Shown one piece after another: positions 22,876 through 32,683 of a DNA stretch of 64,000 bases. How positions within the stretch are numbered: the first letter of the stretch is position 1; each line of letters opens with the position of its first letter. The position numbers and the translations under genes were made by a program. The notes under the pieces were generated by a model. The model ran no database searches and was not told the origin of the DNA. It saw only the letters and a program-made list of their open reading frames with translations. Origin of the DNA: Magicicada septendecula (Eukaryota > Arthropoda > Insecta > Hemiptera > Cicadidae); the NCBI GenBank assembly GCA_034769895.1, contig CM068367.1, positions 126,331,927 through 126,395,926 on the forward strand, given 5' to 3'.

Positions 22876-25133
22876 CAGTACAACCTGTCATATCCGGACT
22901 AATATGGCGACCGGCCGATCCGGATATGGAAAAATACGGATATCACAAGGTCATTTATAAATAGCTAGAGGGCCAGAAATAATGAACGCGTTTGTTGTTG
23001 AATGTTTTTTTTTAGACGTTTCTGTTGGTTTAGCATTTGTATTTGTACACTGTACTCTTTAAAATACAAAAAGTAAAATTGGTTAAAAAGTTTTACTTAC
23101 AGTACGCCTACATCAGTTTTTGAAAAAGTTTGTGATTTTCGGCTGCTTCACACACTGCACACGTTTTTTGGAAGCCATGTCTCTCAACCTTCTTAAAAGC
23201 ATCACTTCAGTTTCACTTGTTTCATCTTGATGTTGAACATAACTGATAAGAGATTCGATGGTCTTGAATGCCTCAGAGTGACTCATTATAGGCTTGTTGT
23301 CATCCTCTTCGGGTTCAGAGATTTTTTCATCGCTATTGCACACCATTTCTATAATGTCACTGTCTGTAATTTCGTTGACTTCATCTTCACTTAACCACTT
23401 CTTGACTTCATCGTCATTGATTTCTTCACATCCAGGCAGGTTTTTTACAAGCTCTGCAATCTGACTCTCTTCTTCATTGCAAACAGTTTCATTGATTTCT
23501 TCTGGTTTCCCCCCAGTCCATTTTTCAGTTGCTTCGTGATCTAACAGCTTCCTCCATGACCTAACCAGTGTAAACGGTTTTATTTCATCCCATGCTTGGG
23601 ATATCCACATCACCACATCTAACATGTCCACCTTTTTTAAGGATTCCGTAACACTTTCACCCTCGTCCATTCCAGCAATCAACACAGTCAGTAACTTACG
23701 GCGATAGGTACGTTTCAGTGATTCAAGCACACCTTGGTCCATAGGTTGACAAAGGGATGTCATATTTGGGGGTAAAAACACACATTTTATGTCACCATTT
23801 TTCAGTTCATCTTCACTTGGGTGTGAGGGTGCATTGTCTAGTAGGAGCACTGCTTTTCTTGGCAAATTATTTTTCGCTAAATGTTTTTCAACTTGTGGCA
23901 CAAACTGCTTGTGAAACCAATCACTAAATATTGCACAGTTCATCCATGCGCTGCATTGGTTTCTGTAGCACACTGGCAGGGAAGACAAATCTTTAAAGTT
24001 CTTGAAAACCCTCGGCTTTTTGGATTTTCCAATAAATCCCAGTGGAAGTTTGTGAACTCCTGTAGCATTGCTACAAGCTAAAATGGTCACTCTCTCCTTT
24101 TTCTTTTTATACCCTGGTGCACTATCTTCTTGTTTTGAAGCCAAAGTGTAGGTCGGCAGCATTTTATAGTGAGCCCAGTCTCGTCACAATTGTAGAGCTG
24201 TTCTCCTGAAATCCCATGTTCGTCTACAAAGCTGTGTAAAAACGTTTTGAAGTTGTCAACATCATCTTGGTTAGCAGAAAGTTTTTCACCGCTGATCTGC
24301 AGTTTCCCACACCATAATGATTTTTCCAACTTTCTAACCATCCCTCACTTGCTTTAACCTGTCCAACGGCTCCGATTTCTTTATTGAAGTGCAAAGCTTT
24401 TTCTTTTAGCAAAGGACCTGAGATAGTCAATCCTTGCTCTCTTCTTTGGGTAAACCAAAGATATAAAGCCTCATTAACTTGGTTGTTAGTGGCTTTCTTC
24501 ATCATTTTCAGTTTTTTTACCCCACTTGTTGAAGCTTGCGATGAGCACCACTTCTCAATCACTCACTCCTCGTTTTTTTCCAGTCACTCACAGTGCTCAT
24601 TCCTACTCCCATGTTAGCAGCAATCTTCTTAGCTGTTTCACCAGCATCCAACCTCTTCAGAGCACGAAACTTTTCATCCATTGTCACAACAGTTTTCTTC
24701 CTTTTCTCCGCCATTTTTGCAAAAAACAACGATAAAGAATAACAACAATAAAAAATAACAACGATAAAATACAGTAACAACGGTTAACAATAACGATAAC
24801 AACGGCAATCACTTCTGACATACAGTTTAGAAACTCACTTGCAAAACAAACTGTCACTTTAAAACGCAAACACAGACTGCGGGTAGGAAGTGGCAGGCAG
24901 ACGGCAGCCGAGGTTGAGAATAAAGGAATGGGTTTTCGGGAAAGAGCCATTGACCGAGTCAAGGCCACAGCCCCGCTCGGAATAGACTACATGCCCAAAC
25001 AACAGTCCAGCTGCAACTTTCACTTTTCCATCCCTAACCATTTCGCTAACCAAAATTAAAAAATTAGTTTGGAGATACGTCCGGATATGGGAGGATCCGG
25101 ATATCACAGGTCCAGATGTGACAGGTTGTACTG
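22876..25133 (-). mobile_element. Tigger 2 (pogo/Tigger DNA transposon), 2258 bp
   Basis: Ends CAGTACAACCTGTCATATCC and its inverted copy (GTGACAGGTTGTACTG at the right), flanked by TA on both sides (22874-22875 and 25134-25135). Removing it and one TA restores the continuous foldback sequence AAAAACTACTTCTTTG, seen unbroken in reverse at 28350-28365. Repeated ATCCGGATAT motifs flank both ends. Confidence 0.95.
23113..24714 (-). pseudogene. Tigger 2 transposase (jerky/TIGD-like)
   Basis: Starts MAEKRKKTVVTMDEKFRALK, a pogo-type HTH, then frameshifts near 24560 (to NNQVNEALYLWFTQRREQ, the second DNA-binding half), near 24330 and near 24150. The DDE_1 domain is then open: QLYNCDETGL, VLLLDNAPSHP and CQPMDQGVLESLKRTYRRKL carry the three catalytic Asp residues, and the acidic C-terminal tail ends PKITNFFKN. 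The last 349 codons (23113-24162) are uninterrupted. Similar to mammalian TIGD/jerky-like proteins, which derive from this family. Dead because of three frameshifts in the N-terminal third. Confidence 0.92.
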
Positions 25134-25428
25134 TACTTCTTTGTTGCCGATAACATAGTACACATATATATATAAAATATGCATAAAATTAATGGCTTGT
25201 ATAAGTTAATGATTGATCTTCATTAAGTAGTGCTCAAGTTTCCAAAGTTTTAATATTATGATGTCCGTAATTAAAACATCAGAGCAGGTTTAGTGTGTAT
25301 GAGGGTACACCGTGGACAAAAATTTTCAGCATTTCCTATTGAGCGTTGCTTAGAGTAAAGCTGCGAATCTACAGTGTACGTTTCACAGAACAAACACGCG
25401 GAAAAGAAGGAGCACTCCGAAGTCACTC

Positions 25429-25641
25429 ATGGACCCTCAGCATCTTGTAGAGGGTTCACTCCCTAAAGACGAAAAGTCTGTCTATGAATCGTTCCTCTGT
25501 AAACACGTGCAGTTACACTGCCCAGCGATCCATAGGAAGCAAATCACTATCCACGCTGGACAATATTTCGGCTTGCATGCGTTATGTTGGTGTGGGTTTC
25601 GGCACTTTCCATTTAAAAAGTGTGCAAATGTAAGAAAATAA
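25429..25641 (+). CDS. Short open frame repeated in foldback arms, left copy (70 codons)
   Basis: Starts MDPQHLVEGSLPKDEKSVYE, contains FLCKHVQLHC and CWCGFRHFPF and ends KKCANVRK. A mirror copy at 27878-28081 stays open with the same stop, and traces remain at 21601-21840 (minus) and 41620-41730 (plus). No known domain is recognised; Cys/His spacing is not a standard zinc finger. A second overlapping frame is also open here, so coding is uncertain. Confidence 0.3.
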   Translation: MDPQHLVEGSLPKDEKSVYESFLCKHVQLHCPAIHRKQITIHAGQYFGLHALCWCGFRHFPFKKCANVRK

Positions 25642-25924
25642 ACATGAGTGAGGCCAGAAATAACGCAACTTGTGTGTGTGTGTGTCTTCCCTGCCTTTTT
25701 ATTGCAGTAATCATAATAATAAAATGGAAACGTAAACATTACATAATTGAGACATGCTTGCCTGCCACGAACGATATATTTTCACTCATACATGATTTAC
25801 ACTAAAATGAAAAAATTATAATTTTATTGCCTGGCAACAAAATTATTTTATTTTTAACAATTACCATTGTTTGAAAAAGTTTAAATGAAATTTCAAGTAC
25901 TTTACTGTTGTTAAAACGTAAAAG

Positions 25925-26735
25925 GTTGCAGGTAAACTACCCCTTCCCCTTAACCGATCTTCACCAAAATCAAAAGTCCTTGAGATCTCTACAATTCAGT
26001 GACGTATGCAAAAAAGTATTTGATTCTGTTTGAATTTGCGGCTGTTATCGTTTGCCATAGAAAATTACCCTTAATAAAAAAATGTTGCAGGTAAACTACC
26101 CCTTCCCCTTAACCGATCTTCACCAAAAACAATAGGTCTTGAGTACTCTACAAGTCAGGGCTGTATGCAAAAAATTATTTGATTCTGTTTGAATTTGCGG
26201 CCGTTATCATTTGCCATAGAAAATACCCTTGTTAAAATATAAAACGTTGCAGGTAAACTATCCCTTTCCCTTAACCGATCTTCACCAAAAACAATAGGTC
26301 TTGAGAACTCTACAATTTAGGACTGTGTGCAAATAATCTTTTGATTCTGTTTGAATTTGCGGCTGTTATCGTTTGCCATAGGAAATACCCTTGTTAAAAC
26401 ATAACACGTTGCAGGTAAACTACCCCTTTCCCTTAACCGATCTTCACCAAAAACAATAGGTCGTGAGAACTCTACAATTCAGGGCTGTATGCGAAACATT
26501 ATTTGATTCTTTTTGAATTTGCGGCTCTTATCGTTTGCCAAAAAAAAAAATTACCCTTGATAAAAAAAAACCGTTGCAGGTAAACTACCCCTTTCCCTCA
26601 ACCGATCTTCACCAAAAACAATAGGTCGTGAGTACTCTACAAATCAGGGCTGTATGCAAAAAATTATTTGATTCTGTTTTAATTTGGGGCTGCTATCGTT
26701 TGCCATAGAAAAAAAATCTACAGACAGACAGACAC
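25925..26735 (+). repeat. Tandem array, five 162-bp units (left arm)
   Basis: Units start with GTTGCAGGTAAACTACC at about 25925, 26084, 26246, 26408 and 26573 (periods 159-165). Each continues with AACCGATCTTCACCAAAA and ends in GTTATCGTTTGCCATAG-like sequence plus an A-rich junction. Confidence 0.9.
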
Positions 26736-26861
26736 ACACACACACACTTTTGAAAAACGACTTTTTTCATGTTTTGAGTGTAGTACAATCAGAATCTGCA
26801 ATAATCTCGAACATGATTTTTTTTCCATCACCATACTTCCATACCATACACCAGGGAAAGT

Positions 26862-27540
26862 GGTAGTTTACCTGCAACGGTTTTTTTTTTATCAAGGGAA
26901 ATTTTTTTTTTTTTTGCAAACGATAAGAGCCGCAAATTCAAACAGAATCAAATAATGTTTCGCATACAGCCCTGAATTGTAGAATTCTCAAGACCTATTG
27001 TTTTTGGTCAGGATCGGTTAAGGGAAAGGGGTAGTTTACCTGTAACGTTTTATGTTTTAACAAGGGTATTTCCTATGGCAAACGATAACAGCCGCAAACT
27101 CAAACAGAATCAAAAGATTATTTGCATACAGCCCTAAATTGTAGAGTTCTCAAGACCTATTGTTTTCGGTGAAGATCGGTTAAGGGAAAGGGATAGTTTA
27201 CCTGCAACGTTTTTTTAACAAGGGTATTTTCTATGGCAAACTATAACAGCCGCAAATTCAAACAGATCAAATAATTTTTTGCATACAGCACTGATTTGTA
27301 GAGTACTCAAGACTTATTGTTTTTGGTGAAGATTGGTTAAGGGCAAGGCGTAGTTTACCTGCAACGTTTTTTTATCAAGCGTATTTTCTATGGCAAACGA
27401 TAACAGCTGCAAATTCAAACAGAATCAAATAATTTTTTGCATACGTCCCTGAATTGTAGAGGTCTCAAGGACTTTCGATTTTGGCGAAGATCGGTTAAGA
27501 GGAAGGGGTAGTTTACATGCAACCTTTTACATTTTAACAA
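26862..27540 (-). repeat. Tandem array, five 162-bp units (right arm, inverted)
   Basis: The same unit in reverse, with TAGTTTACCTGCAAC (or close variants) at about 26865, 27032, 27194, 27352 and 27510. The copy number equals that of the left arm. Confidence 0.9.
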
Positions 27541-27877
27541 CAGTAAAGTACTTGAAAATTCATTTAAACTTTTTCAAACAATGGTAATTGTTAAAAATAA
27601 AATAATTTTGTTGCCAGGGAATAAAATTATAATTTTTTCATTTTAATGTAAATTATGTATGAGTTAATATCTTTATATATATAATTCTTCTGCATGTGTG
27701 TATGTCACTGAACTCCTCCATGTATAAAATAATATATCGTTCGTGGCAGGTAAGCATGTCTCAGTTATGTAATGTTTACGTTTCCATTTTATTATTATGC
27801 CTACAGCAATAAAAAGGCAGGTAAGACACACACACACACACACACACAATTCATGTTATTTCTGGCCTCACTCATGT

Positions 27878-28081
27878 TTATTTTCTTACATTTGCACGCT
27901 TTTTAAATGGAAAGTGCCGAAACCCACACCAACATAACGCATGCAAGCCGAAAAAATGGACATCAATTTGCTTCCTGTGGATCTCTGGGCAATGTAACTG
28001 CACGTGTTTACAGAGGAACGATTCATAGACAGACTTTTCGTCTTTAGGGAATGAACCCTCTGCAAGATGCTGAGGGTCCAT
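27878..28081 (-). CDS. Short open frame repeated in foldback arms, right copy (67 codons)
   Basis: Starts MDPQHLAEGSFPKDEKSVYE and ends FPFKKRANVRK, close to the left-arm copy at 25429-25641 but with a short deletion in the middle that keeps the frame (RKQIDVHFFGLHALCW against RKQITIHAGQYFGLHALCW). Conservation of frame across an indel is the only sign of coding. Function unknown. Confidence 0.3.
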   Translation of the reverse strand: MDPQHLAEGSFPKDEKSVYESFLCKHVQLHCPEIHRKQIDVHFFGLHALCWCGFRHFPFKKRANVRK

Positions 28082-28631
28082 GAGTGACTTCGGAGCACTC
28101 CTTCTTTTTCGCGTGTTTGTTCTGTGAAACGGACACTGTAGATTCGCAGCTTTACTCTAAGCAACGCTCAATAGGAAATGTTGAAAATTTTTGTCCACAG
28201 TGTACCCTCATTCACACTAAACCTGCTCTGATGTTTTAATTACGGACATCATAATATTACTACTTAATGGAGATCAATCATTAACTTATACAAGCCATTA
28301 ATTTTATGCATATATTTTATATATATGTGTACAACGTTATCGGCAACAAAGAAGTAGTTTTTGTTAAAATTCCTTCCCGGGATATTTGGCCGTAGTCCAA
28401 TGTTTTCTACAAAACCAGACGTTTCGGCAATGCCATCGACTTCCATCATCAGTGAAAATCGAGTGCGATAACGTGAGGTGGTATACGTTAGTGACCACAG
28501 TACTGTGGTTAAGGCTGAAGCAGTAAGTAGGAAGAAGTAGTTTCTATGGTAATATTTCATTTCGAAAATGATTTTAAATATAAATCTTAGAATATGGAAG
28601 TCATGTATGGTTCTCCATACCGATATTTTTC

Positions 28632-28722
28632 CTTATTAGGAACATGTTTTTTGGTACCATCTTGTACTCATCCTCAGCCTTCCAAGGATACCAGATGGTA
28701 CCTGAAACATGTTCCTAATAAG
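28632..28722. repeat. Inverted repeat made of two PLE tails
   Basis: CTTATTAGGAACATG at 28632 pairs with CATGTTCCTAATAAG at 28708-28722, with further GGTACCATCT/AGATGGTACC pairing inside. The right half continues ATATGTCTTGAGGTAAA, matching the PLE tail at 17359-17400. It sits directly against the right end of the foldback element. Confidence 0.65.
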
Positions 28723-29223
28723 AAAAAAAAAAGATATGTCTTGAGGTAAATTCATTATAAATATTAAATGTATTATATACATCAAGAAACGGACTGTAGC
28801 AGAAAGTGATTAAATTAATAATAATATGAATTATAATATCTACTTACTATAGAATATTCCAAGTAGGAAAAGCATGATTTTCAGAGGTGATTCTAGAGCT
28901 AAAAATTGTTTCCTTTGAAGACCTTCATGTTCATGATCAAGTTGATGTTCAAATGAAATATGAACCCTTAGAAGAGTACCACTCTTACACAAGACATTGA
29001 AAACTCAACTAAATTCTTTACGGTCTGGAACTCTGTGTTTACATTGTCTCAGTATTCTTCAGCTGAAATTTGTGTTTTAATTTATAATATGTGTACACCA
29101 TATCAACATATTGGCATGCATGAATAATTGAGGTAGTTAAAAAATAATTAAAATAGAATTGTAGATATAAACAAAACCAAGTTTAAATTTTAAACATGAT
29201 TAAATCAAAATTAATTCTTGCAG
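28723..29223. other. No recognised feature
   Basis: AT-rich, nothing supported. Confidence 0.35.
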
Positions 29224-29426
29224 ATACAGATTAAGCAAGAAGATAGCAATCTCAGAGTAGTTGTAGCAAAACACAGAGCTGAAAGGCCTATAGCTTCTCT
29301 CTGTCTAACACCACCATGTATGGGGACAAATCCTACTAAATGTCCCCTCTTTGCAATGGATCTTGGCCAGAGAAGGTCAATAAAAAATCCCCAGGGACTT
29401 GTATCTTGTGCTTCAATTTGTCTTAG
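29224..29426 (+). CDS. Possible host exon, 203 bp, unknown gene
   Basis: An acceptor-like TTCTTGCAG at 29215-29223 is followed by an open stretch rich in Cys and Pro (IKQEDSNLRVVVAKHRAER, ASLCLTPPCMGTNPTKCPLF, AMDLGQRRSIKNPQGL) ending at a good donor, CTTAG|GTGAGG, at 29427. Codon choice is more balanced than in the AT-rich surroundings. No domain recognised and no partner exon found on the plus strand, so this is tentative. Confidence 0.22.
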
Positions 29427-30469
29427 GTGAGGTACTGTTATTAAATCTGTTCTATCAGTTTCCCTTAACCAATTTTTGTTTAGCCAACCCCTAACATTAT
29501 TAGAATAATGAAAGCTAGGGGGTCACCATGTTTCAATTACCACATACTGTTCCCTGCCAATCTCTAGATGTGCTTATCAACCTCAACTGACTTCTAGATG
29601 ACACATACTTCAGTTGTGGGATGGAAGTTCTTGAAACATGATTGTTTTTTTTATGTAATAATAAATAGCCACAATCCAAAGTTGTTCTGAGGTAATGGTG
29701 TCCCCATCATTGGAACAATTACTCAGAGAAGGTATCACTCAGTCAGAGAAATACAAGTAGCCTCAGAAATGGACAGATTTACAAAAAACCAACTGGTGAG
29801 GAAAATGTTAGAATTTGAAATATGGAATTACTAATTAAATAGTAATTAATTTTAATTAAATGATGATTTTAATTAATCACTAATTAAAAAGAAAATAGCG
29901 ATTGTAGAACACATGGAAGAATTTTAAATACTAGGAATAGCAGAAGTGACTGAAGGAAAATGGGGTAGAACTCTTGAAAGAAAGGATATATTCTCAAATA
30001 TGCTGCAACTCTAATAGGACAACAAGCTAGAGAATGATTGGTACTTATTGTCAACAGTGGAAGAAGAAAGGAGTCAGTCACCCAGAATGCAATGTGAAGG
30101 TTGGGAAATATAGCAGAGACAAAATATCCCATAAGTGAGACAAATAGCAGGACAGAGAAACTTATACAGAAGATGGATAGAGAAGAAATTGAATTAAAAA
30201 AAAATTCATTATCAATTTTATAATGGAGCTGGTATTTTATTGTTTATAATTTTAACATTTTTCTGCAATAGTTTGTTTTAGAATCAAATTAAATTTGAAT
30301 TTATCAAATTGCATTTGTCTGTAACTGGCATTGTTCACATCAATGTTCTCATAATTAAATTCTCTACAAATGTTATTCAAAGTTTTGTTTACTTCTAAGT
30401 CTTCTTCTTTCCTCAACCCAGAAGTTGGTGGGCTAGGAATTTTTTTTCCTTTCTGTGGATAGCCTTTTA
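29427..30469. other. No recognised feature
   Basis: Mixed sequence; nothing supported on either strand. Confidence 0.35.
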
Positions 30470-31235
30470 ATCACTGCATACCTTCTTCCTTATTTGACCC
30501 ATCCACGTACTTGTAACTGGGCCTTACCTTCCCACTATGCCCCTTGATCAGCGTGGTGAACCAGTTTGAATGGCACAACAGGTGACCAACCATATTACTT
30601 CTCCTTTCCATATGGATCCAGTCAACATCCTTTTTTTCCACTCTCCTCAGAACCTCATCATTAGATACTCTATCTAGCACCACATCCCAAAAGCTTTAAA
30701 GTAACTCCTCTCCACTTTCATCAAAGTCCATGTTTCTGAGACATATGTGCATATGCCCCAAATAAAACCTTTATAAATTTCTTCATGGTTTCCAGGGACA
30801 TGTTTCTGGATGTGAGAAGAGATCTTTTCTAGAAAAATGCTCATCTTGCGTATCCATTTCTACTTTTTACATCACCTCTCATTAATGTAATGCAGCTTCC
30901 ATTACATTTAAAGGAATCAACTTGCAGTAGCTTCCTGGCATCCAGAAATACGCCAGCCTTTCATGTTCTTGTTCTGGAACATTTCATGACTTTAGTTATT
31001 TCTTTATTTATCCACGTATATTCTTTATCCTCTTTCCATCCTCCACTTTCCTCTTTGTTTCCTGAGTACAAAATCCTAAAATCACTGCTCTGAAAATCCC
31101 CACTGTTCGGCCACATAACATCACTTATTCCTAAAACGTGTACAACCAATCTATCGCATTCCAGCTTCAAATTTTTCAGTTTTTCAATCTTCTTCATAGA
31201 CCTTACATGTCATATGTGTTTTGCATATACGTATA
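30470..31235 (-). pseudogene. Internally deleted non-LTR retrotransposon (EN start joined to RT end)
   Basis: On the minus strand the endonuclease N-terminus is visible (HVRSMKKIEKLKNLKLE, VVHVLGISDVMWPNSGDFQS, FRILYSGNKEESGG) from about 31235 to 30990. It is followed after only about 100 bases by the far C-terminal part of the RT protein: VKSRNGYAR, CTYVSETWTLMKVERSYFKA, DRVSNDEVLRRVEKKDVDWI and RSNMVGHLLCHSNW, ending near 30470. The whole catalytic RT is missing, so about two thirds of the ORF was deleted. The conserved Trp of TWNVR reads as a stop. Upstream (to about 31640) is probably its 5' untranslated region. Confidence 0.75.
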
Positions 31236-32368
31236 TGTTTGCATTTATAGTCTCAAGTTGTCCCCACCCAGATATCCAACTGGGCGACTATTATTCCAGA
31301 ATATTTAACTAAATACTGCACCATTCTCAACATTCTGAAACAAGGGATATCCTATTGGATCTTCAATGCAGTGGCTTCCTACTGACTTCTCCATCCTAGC
31401 CATTGACTTGACAGTTCATCTGCTTTTAGGGATGGTTTTCCATCCCAAGGCAAGAGGGTGCACTATCATTTTACCTGCTCATCCCGCCCGAGATAACTTT
31501 TGTCTAGAACTTTAAGAGAGTGTTACACATGTAGATTGTGAGGAGTGGATTAAGGAGGCTGTTGTTTGATTTCAGAGGAAGGTTCTGAGGGGGTTACAGG
31601 GACCTATAACCTAGTTGAGGCTAGGTTTGTGCCCCTGTTCCATGGCTACTAAGAGCAGTGCTGTCTTCAACAATTAATTAATAAAAACTGAGATTTATTA
31701 ATCACTGATTGGAATAGTAAACCATCAGTCTTTCAAAATTATGTTGTATTACAAATTTTGTCATACTGGAAATCACTATAATAGATTAGTATTTAACTCA
31801 GCATCATACATATAAAAAATCTTTTGTAGGTTTGATATTTTAAAAAGCTTCTTCAGTGGCTTGTTTTTTTAAAAGCAAAAACTGGTTCAGGCTATAAGGT
31901 AAAAATTTTACGTTTTTACCCATAAAAAACTTTGTGTTCTGAGTCGGTAGTGAATTAATTATATTTAGTTAAGTAACGGACACGCCATGGACAACGAAAT
32001 CCAAGAATTTGATATTTTTTCATTCTCTTTAAAAAGTACACACACTTATAAATTTACAGAAAATCATTAATTAAAATGTCCATTTTCAGAATTCTTTATA
32101 TCCCTTAATGAAGTTAGATATGGTACTCATGTCAATTAAATTTTTCATTACTTTTGTCTCTTTTTATTTTCTTTTTTGGATGGTTTTTTCTTACTATAAA
32201 CATCTATGCATGGTCAATTATATGAAGTGTCAAAACAACATTACGCTTTATTCTCACAATTAATGAAAGCTTTTCTCATTCTTCACAATTTCTGGTAATT
32301 TAATTTTTATTTGTCTTAATAAATTTTATTTTATTTAATACTCTTCTGTTTTAGTTGCTTAAAAATTT

Positions 32369-32379
32369 TCTCTGAAAAT
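32369..32379 (+). repeat. SINE target-site duplication, left copy
   Basis: TCTCTGAAAAT, identical to 32673-32683. Confidence 0.85.
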
Positions 32380-32672
32380 AATAATAATAATGGCTCCCAT
32401 GTGTACCACCGAAGCAGCTTAGGAGTCAGGTAGGGTAGGCGGCTGCCTTATGCGAGCTGTATGGCATACAAGAAAGACAGTGTGGCCAGCACTACGCTTC
32501 AGTCGCCCATTATTATCCCCAGGATGTTATCTCAGGTACTCATTTTCAACAGGCTGAGTTGACCTGGGGGCTGAAAAACGCACTTTGATTTTATGGTGCG
32601 GGCCTGGAACCCGGGACCTCTAGATTAGTAGCCAGGTGCCATACCCACTGGTCTACTAAGCCGCCATATCAG
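32380..32672 (-). mobile_element. tRNA-derived SINE, about 293 bp
   Basis: On the minus strand it begins with a tRNA-like head: a box A-like TAGTAGACCAGTGGG (32644-32658) and, 32 bases further, a box B-like GGTTCCAGGCC (32601-32611). A unique body follows (AACTCAGCCTGTTGAAAATG, then the CCGCCTACCCTACCTGAC block), and it ends in an (ATT)n tail at 32380-32391. Perfect 11-bp duplications flank it. Transcribed by RNA polymerase III when active and mobilised by a LINE in trans; the partner LINE would be expected to share the ATT tail. Confidence 0.88.
32601..32611 (-). promoter_or_regulatory. SINE box B
   Basis: GGTTCCAGGCC on the minus strand against the box B consensus GGTTCRANNCC. Confidence 0.7.
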
Positions 32673-32683
32673 TCTCTGAAAAT
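32673..32683 (+). repeat. SINE target-site duplication, right copy
   Basis: TCTCTGAAAAT, identical to 32369-32379. Confidence 0.85.

Larger units (their letters stand above)
22594..28625. mobile_element. Large foldback (palindromic) element interrupted by Tigger 2
   Basis: Left end CGGTACGGAGAACCATACAT and right end ATGTATGGTTCTCCATACCG are inverted copies. Working inwards both arms show, in mirror order: the AAATTTATATTTAAAATCATTTTCG block, the CACAGTACTGTGG palindrome, the CTGATGATGG...GCCGAAAC motif, the CCCGGGAAG block, TTGCCGATAAC, a block containing a short repeated open frame, a CA/GT-rich stretch, and five tandem 162-bp units. The centre is about 26740-26860. Without Tigger 2 the element is about 3.77 kb. 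Arm divergence (for example a gap of about 15 bases near 27960 relative to 25545) argues against an assembly mirror artefact. No transposase was found, as in Drosophila FB elements, to which the architecture, not the sequence, is similar. Confidence 0.75.

Noticed and set aside
22583-22960. 125-codon open frame, with near copies at 28264-28560 and 20680-21054 (minus)
   Set aside because: It is simply the foldback arm read through; the frame includes the end motif and runs into Tigger 2, has no domain, and its low-complexity N-terminus mirrors non-coding repeat sequence.
25925-27540. CRISPR-like array
   Set aside because: Units are 162 bp tandem repeats without spacers, in a eukaryotic foldback element.
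22594-28625. Assembly artefact explanation for the palindrome
   Set aside because: The arms differ by many substitutions and several indels, and only one arm carries Tigger 2, so a mirrored mis-assembly is unlikely.
32590-32672. Possible tRNA gene
   Set aside because: Box A and box B are present but the clover-leaf is imperfect and the segment is the head of a SINE with tail and target duplications.
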